Assembly: GCA_049597955.1 (NCBI GenBank)
Contig: JBMYND010000004.1
Coordinates: forward strand, 62,001-126,000
DNA: 64,000 nucleotides
From: JAYPAN01 sp049597955
GTDB taxonomy: Bacteria; Pseudomonadota; Alphaproteobacteria; RS24
Direction of reading: 5' to 3'
The position numbers and the translations under genes are program-made. Each line of letters opens with the position of its first letter. The first letter of the stretch is position 1. The notes below the pieces were generated by a model, which ran no database searches, was not told the origin of the DNA, and saw nothing but the letters and a program-made list of their open reading frames with translations. Shown piece after piece: positions 44,320-53,804 of the stretch.

Positions 44320-44660
44320 CAGACTTGCTCCTCATCCGGCTTTGCCAGTTCCGGCTCAACCCGGTCAAAGCGGGCGGCGCGGGCAATGGCATGGGTGGCG
44401 GTCGGGCTGGTCATGACCAGCAAGGCGCCGATAAGCACAAGGCGCACGCTGACTGTCCAATCGGGTGACAATAGCAACAGGCCGAACAAAATAAGCCCGG
44501 CACCGCCTGTGTCGATAATGCCGGCACCATGCATGCGTTGATAAATATCCCGCAGCCGCAACAGGCCGAGCGCGCCAAATATCACGCCAATTGCGCCGAC
44601 CAGCAAGGCGGTACAGCCAACCCAAAGGCGTATCATGTCAATCATGCTCGCCTCACTCAT
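44319..44660 (-). CDS. MrpG-type antiporter subunit
   Basis: About 113 residues, three hydrophobic helices. It has the MrpG pattern WVGCTALLVGAIGVIFGALGLLRLRDIYQRMHGAGIIDTGGAGLILFGLLLL. The small subunit supports complex assembly. ATG 44660 overlaps the mrpF stop (ATGAGTGA); an ATG at 44645 with GAGG nearby is also possible. The stop overlaps the next start by one base. Confidence 0.85.
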   Translation of the reverse strand: MSEASMIDMIRLWVGCTALLVGAIGVIFGALGLLRLRDIYQRMHGAGIIDTGGAGLILFGLLLLSPDWTVSVRLVLIGALLVMTSPTATHAIARAARFDRVEPELAKPDEEQV

Positions 44661-44994
44661 TATGGCCCCCATTGCCGCTGCCACCTGTGCTGTCTTGGTC
44701 AGCCAGTGTATGGTCGCCCAGCGTGCCATGGCGGAAATATTTCAGCACCGCAATTGTGCCAATGAAATTTATCAGCGCATAAAGCAGCGCAATGTCGAGA
44801 AATTCCGGTCGCCCGTCAAAAAAGCCGAATACGGCAATGGCCAGCACCATAATCGTGCCGACGGAATTGACCGCCAGCACACGGTCAAAAGCGGTTGGCC
44901 CCAATGCGCCGCGCCAGACGGCCAGCAACACACCGGCGCCCAGACCCAACAGGGTCAGCCCCAAACAGAAATGCGCTGCATCCAACAAGCTCAT
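44653..44994 (-). CDS. MrpF-type antiporter subunit
   Basis: A 113-residue protein with three hydrophobic segments: AAHFCLGLTLLGLGAGVLLAVWRG, then RVLAVNSVGTIMVLAIAVFGFF and FLDIALLYALINFIGTIAVLKYF. The GPTAFDRVLAVNSVG motif (about 32-46) is the MrpF signature. The end is hydrophilic. It starts with an ATGA overlap on MrpE. Confidence 0.9.
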   Translation of the reverse strand: MSLLDAAHFCLGLTLLGLGAGVLLAVWRGALGPTAFDRVLAVNSVGTIMVLAIAVFGFFDGRPEFLDIALLYALINFIGTIAVLKYFRHGTLGDHTLADQDSTGGSGNGGHNE

Positions 44995-45476
44995 GCCGCG
45001 CCTCCCTCAAGCCCGGAAACCCGGGCATCCATTTCGGGTTCCAGCACGGCATCGGAAAAATCTTTTGTCAGCCCGTGAACCAGAATTTCATTGGCGCTTT
45101 CATCAACCTGCACCGATACGGTGCCGGGTGTCAGCGTGATAAAATTGGCATGGGTCACCAGCCCGGCCACGCTTTTTTGACCGGCTTTGACAGTCACCAT
45201 TTGCGGGCTGGCCGTTTCCGGCTTCAAAATCACTTTAATAACGCCGATATTGGATTTCAGAATTTCCCATATCAACCAAAGCGTCACTTTTGGCAGGCGC
45301 AGAAATATCTCCATTGGCAAACCCTCCCCGTCGAGGATTTGCATGCGCGCCGCAATCAATGAGACGCCCAGCGCGCTGACAAAACCAAGGGTTAAAAGCA
45401 GGCCGGTATAATGGCCGGACAGGGCCAGCCAAAGCGCATACATCAGGGCGGTTGAGGTTAAAACGGCTCGCATCAT
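44991..45476 (-). CDS. MrpE-type antiporter subunit, first gene of the operon
   Basis: A 161-residue protein. Two to three N-terminal membrane segments are followed by the cytosolic MrpE domain (LRLPKVTLWLIWEILKSNIGVIKVILKPETASPQMV, and ANFITLTPGTVSVQVDESANEILVHGLTKD). MrpE helps assemble the antiporter. The ATG at 45476 is followed by a second ATG at 45473. It is the promoter-proximal gene of the ten-gene minus-strand operon ending at 37949. Confidence 0.88.
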   Translation of the reverse strand: MMRAVLTSTALMYALWLALSGHYTGLLLTLGFVSALGVSLIAARMQILDGEGLPMEIFLRLPKVTLWLIWEILKSNIGVIKVILKPETASPQMVTVKAGQKSVAGLVTHANFITLTPGTVSVQVDESANEILVHGLTKDFSDAVLEPEMDARVSGLEGGAA

Positions 45477-45505
45477 GCTTTCAGAATAAAGGATTACCGG
45501 GTCGG

Positions 45506-45539
45506 AAAAACAGGCGGCACCTTTTGGCCCGCCTGTTTT
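45506..45539 (-). terminator. Rho-independent terminator after the SDR gene
   Basis: AAAAACAGGCGG and CCGCCTGTTTT arms (45506-45516 and 45529-45539) flank an 11-12-base loop. T-runs on both sides make it suitable for the minus-strand SDR gene ending at 45545 and limit read-through towards the antiporter operon. Confidence 0.75.
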
Positions 45540-45544
45540 CAGTT

Positions 45545-46453
45545 TTACGAATTGGCGGCTTGAATCAGCTCAAAGAAACGCCGTGTCTGGTCGCCGCCCT
45601 GAAACAGGGCTTCGGCTTCATCATCAAGTTTCGAGATTTGTTCCCAATTATCGGCGACCTGCTCGGCGGTCGGCTCATTGCCGAGATACATGCCACGGGT
45701 TTCAACAATTTGGGCGGCGGCAAAGGCACCGGCACCGGCGCAAATAATTTTGCCGGTCGGGGCGTTTTCCGAACACATAAAGACAACAGCCGGTGTCACC
45801 AGTTCCGGCTTCAGCGCATCTTCCATTTCAGCCGGCATCAGATTTGCCGTCATCCGCGTCCAGGCTACCGGCGCCAGCGCATTGACATGGATATTGTCTT
45901 TTTGGCCTTCCAGCTTCAACGTATTGATAAAGCCGACAACGCCCAGCTTGGCCGCGCCATAATTGGCCTGACCGAAATTGCCATACAGGCCGGAAGACGA
46001 AGACGTGACCATGATACGGCCATAGCCCTGTTCTTTCATAATCGGCCAAACCGCTTTGGTCGGCTTCATTGTGCCAAATAAATGCACATCAACAACAAAG
46101 GTGAAATCGCCAATTTCCATTTTGGCAAAGCTTTTGTCGCGCAGCACACCGGCATTATTGACCAGCACATCAATGCGGCCATAAGCATCCATGGCTTGCT
46201 TCACCATATTGTCAACACCGACATCATCGGTCACTGAGGAGCCATTTGAAATGGCCTCGCCGCCCGCCGCCTTGATTTCTGCAACAACGGCTTCTGCTGC
46301 TTCCGACGAGCCGCCCGAACCGTCAACCGCGCCGCCCAAATCATTGACCACCACTTTCGCGCCGCGACGGGCAAATTCCAATGCGTGACAACGGCCCAGA
46401 CCGCCACCGGCACCGGTGACGATGACAACCTTATCGGTAAAGTCCAAACTCAT
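45545..46453 (-). CDS. SDR family NAD(P)-dependent oxidoreductase (3-hydroxyacyl-CoA dehydrogenase-like)
   Basis: A 302-residue short-chain dehydrogenase. NAD(P)-binding TGAGGGLG (13-20), the GRIDVLVNNAGVLRDKSF segment (about 92-109) and catalytic Tyr165/Lys169 in NYGAAKLG are visible. The longer loop after the cofactor motif (VNDLGGAVDGSGGSSEAAEAVV) matches the (3R)-hydroxyacyl-CoA dehydrogenase domain of peroxisomal multifunctional enzyme type 2 and related bacterial SDRs. It probably oxidises a 3-hydroxyacyl-CoA in beta-oxidation. Confidence 0.88.
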   Translation of the reverse strand: MSLDFTDKVVIVTGAGGGLGRCHALEFARRGAKVVVNDLGGAVDGSGGSSEAAEAVVAEIKAAGGEAISNGSSVTDDVGVDNMVKQAMDAYGRIDVLVNNAGVLRDKSFAKMEIGDFTFVVDVHLFGTMKPTKAVWPIMKEQGYGRIMVTSSSSGLYGNFGQANYGAAKLGVVGFINTLKLEGQKDNIHVNALAPVAWTRMTANLMPAEMEDALKPELVTPAVVFMCSENAPTGKIICAGAGAFAAAQIVETRGMYLGNEPTAEQVADNWEQISKLDDEAEALFQGGDQTRRFFELIQAANS

Positions 46454-46555
46454 TTTCTATCTCCCAAATTAAGTCTGTGCTTGTTGTGCATGAAGCAGGC
46501 TTTCCGGTCAAGCGGTCTTGCGGGTAAAGGCTGGGGATTGCGCTTTAAGGCGCTT

Positions 46556-47608
46556 TTAGGCGGCTTTGGCCGGAGCCAGACCTGCTGCTTGCGCCAGCAG
46601 CCGATAGGATTTTTGGCGGGCCGCCAAATCAGGGATCAGCGTCAATGCTATCACTTCGTCAAAGCCGTAATCGCGCACCAGCCCATCGAGCCTTGTCATA
46701 ACCTGCTCTGATGTGCCGGTGGCACTGCGGGCGCTGACCATGTCAAACAGTGCGCTTTCTTGCGGCTCCGCTTGCCAGTCTTGCGCTTCCTGCAGGCTTG
46801 GAAAGCGTCCGGCCTTGTTTTGCATGAGCCGGGTCGCCCACATATTGCGCGGGCGGGCCAGATAGGCGGCTTCTTCTTGGCTGTCGGCGACCAGCACGGA
46901 AGTTGCCAATATCAGCTTTGGCGCGGCCAAATGGCGCGACGGGCGGAACAAATCCTTATAAAGGCGCGTCGCTTCGCCGATATTCTCCGGATTGATAAAA
47001 TGCGCATAAACATAAGGCAGGCCCATTTGCGCCGCATACACCGCGCCATCGCCGCCCGACCCCAAAATAAACACCGGCACTTGTTCTTGCCCCATGGGTT
47101 GGGCATGAATCCCCTGATAGGGGTGGTCGTCAGGAAAGCCGCCATTATCGCCCGACAGGCCATTGGCATCTTCAAGAAATTGAACCAGCATTTCCACTTG
47201 TTGCGGAAATACTTCGACCGGCCAGGCTTGCGGTCCGGCCTGCAAGGCGGCCGCTGTGCGCGCATCGCCGCCCGGCGCACGACCAAGCCCCAAATCAATG
47301 CGGCCTGCATGCAGGCTGGCCAGCATGCGAAATTGTTCGGCCACTTTCATTGGGCTGTAATGCGGCAGCATAATGCCGCCGGAGCCGACCCGAATATGCT
47401 GGGTTTGCGCGGCGATATGGCCAATCAAGATTTCCGGCGCGGCACCGGCAAAGGCGGATGTATTGTGATGCTCGGCCAGCCAAAAGCGGTGAAAGCCCAG
47501 CTCATCAAGGGTTTGGGCGACAGCCACGGTTTCTTCAACCGCCTGTTTGGCTGTCCCATTTGTGGTAATGGCTGATTGATCCAGCCCGTTCAAAACAAAC
47601 CCGCTCAT
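46556..47608 (-). CDS. LLM class flavin-dependent oxidoreductase (MsnO8-like)
   Basis: A 350-residue protein of the bacterial luciferase-like fold. It has GLDQSAITTNGTAKQAVEETVAVAQTLDELGFHRFWLAEHHN, the pattern SGGIMLPHYSPMKVAEQFRMLASLHAGRIDLGLGRAPGGD (about 76-115), and AQMGLPYVYAHFINPENI. These belong to the MsnO8/YhbW-like group that uses FMNH2 and oxygen as a monooxygenase. The substrate is unknown. It is divergent from the acyl-CoA synthetase at 47750. Confidence 0.88.
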   Translation of the reverse strand: MSGFVLNGLDQSAITTNGTAKQAVEETVAVAQTLDELGFHRFWLAEHHNTSAFAGAAPEILIGHIAAQTQHIRVGSGGIMLPHYSPMKVAEQFRMLASLHAGRIDLGLGRAPGGDARTAAALQAGPQAWPVEVFPQQVEMLVQFLEDANGLSGDNGGFPDDHPYQGIHAQPMGQEQVPVFILGSGGDGAVYAAQMGLPYVYAHFINPENIGEATRLYKDLFRPSRHLAAPKLILATSVLVADSQEEAAYLARPRNMWATRLMQNKAGRFPSLQEAQDWQAEPQESALFDMVSARSATGTSEQVMTRLDGLVRDYGFDEVIALTLIPDLAARQKSYRLLAQAAGLAPAKAA

Positions 47609-47749
47609 TATTCCAGCCTAGCCGAGATGCGGGGCGAAAACCAGATGCAATGCGCGATGACCGGCGCGCCAATTTTGCACTTGCCGCCAATCGCCATCTG
47701 ATTAAACTCCACGCGTCAATAAGCGATTGAAAAATCTGGGAGGGTTTTG

Positions 47750-49453
47750 ATGTATCAGGAATTGAAAGATGTGCGCGCCGAACTGACCGGGCCGGAAGGT
47801 ATGTTTGCCATTACCGAAACAGAAATTCGCGGGCAAATGTTGAAAACCTATGCGCTGGCGCCGCCCTCCTTGCGCGAGATATGGCAATTGGCTGCTGCCC
47901 ATGGCGACCGCGAATATCTGGTATATGAAGGTGCGCGCTGGACTTATACCCAAGCCCATGCTGAAGCGGCATCGATCGCCAATTGGGTGCAGGCGCAGGG
48001 CATAAAGCAGGGCGACCGCGTGGCTTTGGCCATGCGCAATTACCCTGAATGGATGCTGTGCTATTGGGCGCTCACCTCTATCGGTGTTGCTGTGGTTGGG
48101 TTTAATGCGTGGTGGGTGACGGATGAGCTTGATTACGGCCTGTCCGATTCCGAGCCGAAAGCCTTTATTTGCGATGCTGAGCGGCTTGAAAATCTGCAAC
48201 CGATACGCGACAAATATGCTGATATGCTTGTCATTGGCGTGCGTTTGCCTGAGCCGGTCGCCGGGGTGATTGATTATGCCGAATTGAAAAATTTCGGCGG
48301 CAGCTTGCCGGATGCGACAATTGATGGGGATGAGGATGCGTGTATTTTTTACACATCCGGCACAACCGGACGGCCCAAAGGCGCGCAATTAACCCATCGC
48401 GGCTGCGTCACCAATATTATGAACATTGCCTGCATGAATGCCTGCACGGCCAGGGCGCTGGCCCGTGTGAACGGCACGGAAGACCAATTGCCGGCACCGG
48501 GTGAAGCGCCGCCGGCCGTGGCATTGGTCACGACGCCGCTATTTCATGTCACTGCCAATAATTGCGGTATTCAGCCTGCGACTTTGGCCGGTGGCAAGCT
48601 GGTGCACATGTATAAATGGGATGCCGGTGAGGCCTTGAAGCTTATTGAGAATGAAAAAATCAACAGCATGGGCGGTGTGCCGGTCATGTCGCGCGAATTG
48701 ATTGCCCATCCTGATTTTGACAAATATGACACATCTTCGCTGGTTACGCTGGGCGGGGGTGGTGCGCAATTGCAACCGGATTTGGTCGGTAAAATCGACC
48801 AAAAATTGCCCACTGGCAAGCCGGCCACCGGCTATGGCATGACCGAAACCTGCGGTATTATCACTTCGATTTCCGGTGACTATTTTGTTGACCGACCGGA
48901 GAGCTGCGGCATGGTCGCCCCCAGCATGGAGGCGCGTGTGGTTGATGCATCGGGCAATGTGCTCAGTGTTGGGGAAGTCGGCGAATTATGTATTCGCGGG
49001 TCAAATGTCATTAAAGGCTATCTCAATCGGCCCGATGCGACGGCGGAAACGATTATTGATGGCTGGCTGCATACAGGCGATGTGGCGCGGCTGGACGAAG
49101 ATGGGTTTGTCTATATTGTGGACCGCGCCAAGGATATGGTGTTGCGCGGCGGTGAAAACATTTATTGCGCCGAGGTTGAAAGCGCGATTTTCAAACATGA
49201 CAATGTGGCCGAATGCGCGGTATTCGGTGTTGCCGATGAGCGTTTGGGCGAAGAAGTCGCCGCGGCTGTGGTGATTGCGCCTGGCGCTGAGCTTGACGCA
49301 GATGAATTGCGCGCCCATTGCAGCAATTTATTGGCAAAATTCAAAATTCCGCGTTATATCTGGCTGCGCAACGACCTGTTGCCGCGCAATGCCAATGGAA
49401 AATTCCTGAAGCGCGAATTGCGTGACACGCTGGATCCGGCAGACGCCAAATAG
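47750..49453 (+). CDS. Acyl-CoA synthetase (AMP-binding, class I adenylate-forming)
   Basis: A 567-residue enzyme; the ATG at 47750 follows GGGAGGG. The P-loop-like YTSGTTGRPKGAQLTHRG (about 202-219), the ATP-binding GYGMTETCG (about 363-371), the GWLHTGDVARLDEDGF segment (about 441-456) and the C-terminal RAKDMVLRGGENIYCAEVESA and NGKFLKRELRDTL are all present, including the terminal lysine. It activates a carboxylic acid to its CoA thioester via an acyl-AMP. It fits the acyl-CoA degradation theme of the window; the particular acid is unknown. Confidence 0.92.
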   Translation: MYQELKDVRAELTGPEGMFAITETEIRGQMLKTYALAPPSLREIWQLAAAHGDREYLVYEGARWTYTQAHAEAASIANWVQAQGIKQGDRVALAMRNYPEWMLCYWALTSIGVAVVGFNAWWVTDELDYGLSDSEPKAFICDAERLENLQPIRDKYADMLVIGVRLPEPVAGVIDYAELKNFGGSLPDATIDGDEDACIFYTSGTTGRPKGAQLTHRGCVTNIMNIACMNACTARALARVNGTEDQLPAPGEAPPAVALVTTPLFHVTANNCGIQPATLAGGKLVHMYKWDAGEALKLIENEKINSMGGVPVMSRELIAHPDFDKYDTSSLVTLGGGGAQLQPDLVGKIDQKLPTGKPATGYGMTETCGIITSISGDYFVDRPESCGMVAPSMEARVVDASGNVLSVGEVGELCIRGSNVIKGYLNRPDATAETIIDGWLHTGDVARLDEDGFVYIVDRAKDMVLRGGENIYCAEVESAIFKHDNVAECAVFGVADERLGEEVAAAVVIAPGAELDADELRAHCSNLLAKFKIPRYIWLRNDLLPRNANGKFLKRELRDTLDPADAK

Positions 49454-49488
49454 GGCGCGCCTAACGACAACTGCCTGCGGGCAAGAAT

Positions 49489-52400
49489 ATGAGGGGCATT
49501 TTGGCTCTTAAAAACAGACTTGTCTGCTCAAGCGCGCTCACCCTTATGCTCGCTGCCGGCCTTGTTTTATCCGGCACAATGCGCGCCGCAGCGTTTAATA
49601 TCACCACTGCCACCACCGACCCGGTCACCTCGGGCGATACGGGCAGCACGCTGAGCAGCGACAACAGGCACACAATCACATCAGCCGGCGGCATCGCCGC
49701 ATTGGGTTTGAGCAATACCAATGCGGTGGTTCTGCTCAATCATACAGATGCGGTTGATGTCTTTATTAACGGGCTGATTGGTGTGCGTGACGAAAATGAT
49801 GACCGCTCAACCAAATATGACACCTCCAACAAGACCGGCCTTTTGGCGACCGGCGGCGACTACGACATTTTGCTGGGGGCGTCGGCGCGGATTTATTTGA
49901 CCGATGCAGGCGGGCGCACCGATAATGATGGCGACGGCGTGGCCGACGGTTTGCTTGATGATAATGGCGATTTTGTTGCCGGCGCGTTTGCCCGCGACAC
50001 GGCGCGCACCGGCTTGGCGGTAACCAATGCTCTGACCGGCAATGTGATCGCCACGCTTGGCAGTCTGATGGAAGTGCATGGCAATGACAGTTTCGCTGTT
50101 CGTCTGACCGGTGCGCTGACCGGTTATGTTAATCTGGAAGGCAGCCTGTTCATGCTTGGCAGTGCGACCAATCCGGGCGATGCGGCGGGCGTGTCGATTG
50201 AAGCAAATGTCAGTGAATTTGTCCGGCTTGGGGCGGTGACGGCTTGGGGCGAGAATATACGCGGCTTGTCGGTTAATGCCGATATTGCCAAGAGCCTGCA
50301 ATTGGAAGGGCGTATCCAGACTTATGGCTTTGGCTCGCTGACCGTCAATAATCGCGGTCTGGGCGCGAATGATACCAATGTGCTTGATGCCAATGAGCTG
50401 AAAATCGGCGGTTCGGCTGCCTATATTGGCAGCAATGGCGGCGTGACAATCGGTGAAGGGCTTTTGATTAACGGGCCAGTCAATGGCACAATGACGCGCC
50501 CGGAAAATGAAGCCATTATCGCCATGCGGACGGCGCGCAATAATGGCGATGATGTTACCGCGACCAAAAACCAGCCCTATTTCTATGATGAAAACCGTGG
50601 CACGGGGTCGCTGGAAGTTTATGGCTCGGCACCGGCGCTTGATATTGACGGCGCGACATTGGCACCGGTGACGGAACGATTTTTTGACCGCTTTGACGAT
50701 GATGATGATGACAATGCCAATGAAGTTCTGGCCCGCACATTCACCTATTCGCACGGGCTGATAAATCGCGGCGCGATTTCCGCCAGCGGTCTGAATGACG
50801 GCATTTCTGCCACCGGCATCAGGCTGGGCGCAAATAACACCACCACGCTGCAAGGCGGTTTTTTGAATATGGGGTCGCTCACAGTCTCGGCCTATAATAA
50901 TGATGCAACCGCCCTTGATATTGGCGCCAATGCCAGCCTGACCAGCGGCGTGCGCACAGATAACAGCATTATTTTGAACACTGGCACCATTGTTTCAAGC
51001 ATCACAACAAATACCAATTCCCAAGCCAATGTGACGGCTGACACTTATGCCGCGCGGGCGCTTCACATTGCCGATGGCACAATTCCGGCGGGCAGCTTGC
51101 TGGTCAATCAGGGCCGGATTTCGGCCGTTTCTGGCCATATTGACGGGACAGTTTCTTCTGCCGGCAGCCAAGCCTATGCGGTGGATGCGCGAGACTTTGC
51201 CGGTGCGCTGAACCTCACCCAGCAATTCAAACAAGCGGACAGCGTCAATAATGCCGGTATTTATCTTGGCACCGGCGATTTGGATGTTGACCGAGCCGGT
51301 GCCACCGACAGTGACGGCAATGTCATTGGCGATGGGCGGGTCAATTCGCTTGATGTCATTGCCCCGACCATAACCGGCAATATCAGGTTTAATTCTGGCG
51401 ATTTTGATAACCGGCTGGACATCTCCGCCGGTTCGCTGACCGGCGATATTATTTTCGGTGGCGGCGCGGATGAACTGGTTTTGAGCAGTGTGGCGGGCGA
51501 AGAAAACGCCACCACCTTTACCGGCAAAATCAGCAAAACGTCGGGCGATTTGACACAGACTTTGACGCTGGCACTGACCGGCAAGTCGAGTCTGGTTTTT
51601 GCCGGGCAGGAAGCAGACGGTTATCGCGGTCTTTCCATTGCTGCTTTGAGCCTTGCCGGTGACGCCAATTTGGGTTTTCAGATTGATGCCAATGCTGAGG
51701 GGCTGACCGCGACCACACCGATTGTCAATGTCGCCGCGCTGACGTTGACCGGCAGTGATATTCGCATCTCGCCGACTATTGACGGTGTGTTTCCGGAAAC
51801 GCAAACATTCCGGCTTTTGCAAACCACCGGCGATTTATCGGCCTATCAGACGACCATTAATGATTATTTGGGTGGCACAAGGCCTTTCATCTATAATGTG
51901 TCGCTGGATATTGCCGACACAAATAATGCCATTGATGCGACATTCGCCATTAAATCAGCCGCAGAAATGGGGTTGAACCGCACGCAAGCTGCCGCGCGCG
52001 ATGTGGTGCTGGCGCATATGAGGGGTCAATCCGATTTGGGCCGCGCCATTACCGGCTTTACCACGGCGGAAGATTTCAAAACCGGCTTTGACCAATTACT
52101 GCCGCATTATGGTGACGGCACATTCCGTCAACTGGCGGCGCTGGCTGATGGTGCAAATGGCGCGATTAGCCAGCATATGCGCATTGCCAAGGCGGCCGGC
52201 GGTCGCAAGTCAGATGGCTGGGTGCAACAATTTGGCGATTATCTGAACCTCGAAGCCACAGCTGACCGCCCGCGTGTGAATGGCAGTTCTTATGGTGTGT
52301 CCTTTGGCTATGACAGCGCGCTTTTCGGGCTTGATGCGCTTGGGCTGTTCGGTCAGCTTGGCTGGACGGGCGTTGAAGAACAAAACAGTCGCTTTAATGA

Positions 52401-53052
52401 GCTGCGCGGCGAGCATTTCTCTGCCGGTCTTTATCTTGCCGACAGTTTTGGGCCGGTTGAGCTTGAGGCAAGCGGGCAAATGACATTAAGCCAGCTTGAG
52501 TCGCGCCGCCTTGTGGAGTTTGGCAATTTGCGCGACACGCTGACCGCCGATTGGCAGGGGCAGAGCAGCGCCGCGACAGTAAAGCTTGCCCTGCCGGTTC
52601 TGTCGGGTCGCCATTTTTTGAGCGCCGAAATGGGGGCCAATTATGCCGCCATGACGCATGATGATATTCGCGAAACCGGCAGTCTCAATTCAGGTCTGGC
52701 GATGTTTGTGAATAATGGCGAATCCAGCCGCAGCGGCACTTGGCTCGGCTTGCGCGGCGGGATGCGCTTTACCGGCTCCGGCTATTCGCCGATTGACTGG
52801 CGGCCCAATTATTTCATCGGCCAACGCCTTGCCGGTGACAATGAACCCTTTGCCGCGCAGGCAGGCTTTACCGGCTCGCCCGCCAATTCATTCGCCTTTA
52901 ACAGCTATGCGCCCAATGAAGACAGTATTTTATTTGGTCTTGGCTTGTCGGCACAAAATGATTATTTCGCGCTGGAATTCACCTATCGCGCCGAAATAGC
53001 CGACAGCTATGAAGTGCATGGCGGTGGTTTGGGCGTTCGCCTGCGCTTTTAA
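49489..53052 (+). CDS. Autotransporter with a TSP3/dockerin-like passenger
   Basis: A 1187-residue secreted protein. A signal peptide (NRLVCSSALTLMLAAGLVL-, ending near AAAFN) is followed by a long beta-helix-like passenger rich in Ser, Thr, Asn and Gly. Near the C-terminus, from about residue 909, comes a beta-barrel translocator domain ending in Phe (GVRLRF). The passenger carries a DNDGDGVAD motif (145-153), a GDGRVNSLDV motif ending the segment 614-623 and a run of aspartates at 403-408, all reminiscent of calcium-binding repeats. No passenger protease or adhesin domain was recognised. Its roughly 3.6-kb gene stands alone between the acyl-CoA synthetase and the phosphatase. Confidence 0.85.
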   Translation: MRGILALKNRLVCSSALTLMLAAGLVLSGTMRAAAFNITTATTDPVTSGDTGSTLSSDNRHTITSAGGIAALGLSNTNAVVLLNHTDAVDVFINGLIGVRDENDDRSTKYDTSNKTGLLATGGDYDILLGASARIYLTDAGGRTDNDGDGVADGLLDDNGDFVAGAFARDTARTGLAVTNALTGNVIATLGSLMEVHGNDSFAVRLTGALTGYVNLEGSLFMLGSATNPGDAAGVSIEANVSEFVRLGAVTAWGENIRGLSVNADIAKSLQLEGRIQTYGFGSLTVNNRGLGANDTNVLDANELKIGGSAAYIGSNGGVTIGEGLLINGPVNGTMTRPENEAIIAMRTARNNGDDVTATKNQPYFYDENRGTGSLEVYGSAPALDIDGATLAPVTERFFDRFDDDDDDNANEVLARTFTYSHGLINRGAISASGLNDGISATGIRLGANNTTTLQGGFLNMGSLTVSAYNNDATALDIGANASLTSGVRTDNSIILNTGTIVSSITTNTNSQANVTADTYAARALHIADGTIPAGSLLVNQGRISAVSGHIDGTVSSAGSQAYAVDARDFAGALNLTQQFKQADSVNNAGIYLGTGDLDVDRAGATDSDGNVIGDGRVNSLDVIAPTITGNIRFNSGDFDNRLDISAGSLTGDIIFGGGADELVLSSVAGEENATTFTGKISKTSGDLTQTLTLALTGKSSLVFAGQEADGYRGLSIAALSLAGDANLGFQIDANAEGLTATTPIVNVAALTLTGSDIRISPTIDGVFPETQTFRLLQTTGDLSAYQTTINDYLGGTRPFIYNVSLDIADTNNAIDATFAIKSAAEMGLNRTQAAARDVVLAHMRGQSDLGRAITGFTTAEDFKTGFDQLLPHYGDGTFRQLAALADGANGAISQHMRIAKAAGGRKSDGWVQQFGDYLNLEATADRPRVNGSSYGVSFGYDSALFGLDALGLFGQLGWTGVEEQNSRFNELRGEHFSAGLYLADSFGPVELEASGQMTLSQLESRRLVEFGNLRDTLTADWQGQSSAATVKLALPVLSGRHFLSAEMGANYAAMTHDDIRETGSLNSGLAMFVNNGESSRSGTWLGLRGGMRFTGSGYSPIDWRPNYFIGQRLAGDNEPFAAQAGFTGSPANSFAFNSYAPNEDSILFGLGLSAQNDYFALEFTYRAEIADSYEVHGGGLGVRLRF

Positions 53053-53058
53053 GCCAGC

Positions 53059-53739
53059 TTACAGCGCGTCAAACAGGCCCGGTTTCAGCCTTTTGGCGGC
53101 GGCGGCGAATTCGGCATAATCATCAATAATCGCATCCGCTTCCAATTCTTCCAGCGACACGCGGCGATAGCCGAAACTGACGCAAATACTGGCGACATTG
53201 GCAGCTTTTGCGCTGCCTGTATCAGCCTCGCTGTCGCCAACCATAATGGCCTCACTGGCGGCGACACCAAGCCGCCGCAAGGCTTCTTCAATCGGCTCGG
53301 GATCGGGTTTGCGCGTCGGCAATGTATCGCCGCCGACCAGCGTATCGAAAAACCCGTGCAGACCGAGCCGGAACAAGAGTTTGGCTGACAAGCCCTCGCG
53401 CTTATTGGTGACCACCGCCATTGGAATGCCAGCCTTTTTTGCGCTTTGCAAAACCGGCAGCAAATTGTCAAAAATGCGCGTATTGTCGTCAATATGGGCG
53501 TCATACCAAAGCACGAATTCTTCGGTCGCCGCATCCAGCATATCATCGGGCAGGGTGATGCCGTTCTCGGCAAAACCGCGTTGCAAAATCATCCGTGCCC
53601 CGCCACCAATCATATTGTGAATGGCGGTATTTGGCACAGGCGCGCAATCATGGTGGGCCAGAACATAATTCATGGCGGCATGTAAATCCGGATTGGTATC
53701 GGCCAGCGTGCCGTCAAGGTCGAATAAAAGGGCGGGCAT
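53059..53739 (-). CDS. HAD-family phosphoglycolate phosphatase-like (Gph)
   Basis: A 226-residue HAD hydrolase with the nucleophile motif FDLDGTLAD (Asp7/Asp9), a helical cap domain, the AVVTNKREGLSAKLL segment with Lys, and GDSEADTGSAKAANV near the end. This matches the phosphoglycolate phosphatase (Gph) type that dephosphorylates 2-phosphoglycolate; other small phosphates are possible. Length is typical. It is convergent with the autotransporter gene, 6 bp away. Confidence 0.88.
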   Translation of the reverse strand: MPALLFDLDGTLADTNPDLHAAMNYVLAHHDCAPVPNTAIHNMIGGGARMILQRGFAENGITLPDDMLDAATEEFVLWYDAHIDDNTRIFDNLLPVLQSAKKAGIPMAVVTNKREGLSAKLLFRLGLHGFFDTLVGGDTLPTRKPDPEPIEEALRRLGVAASEAIMVGDSEADTGSAKAANVASICVSFGYRRVSLEELEADAIIDDYAEFAAAAKRLKPGLFDAL

Positions 53740-53804
53740 AATGTCTCCTTACATCACCCGCATAGCGAATGACAAGCGCGCCCGCGTCATGCTACACGGG
53801 ATTC

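Noticed and set aside
47609..47749. Intergenic region between the flavin monooxygenase and acyl-CoA synthetase checked for regulatory structure
   Set aside because: No convincing inverted repeat or promoter pair could be singled out.
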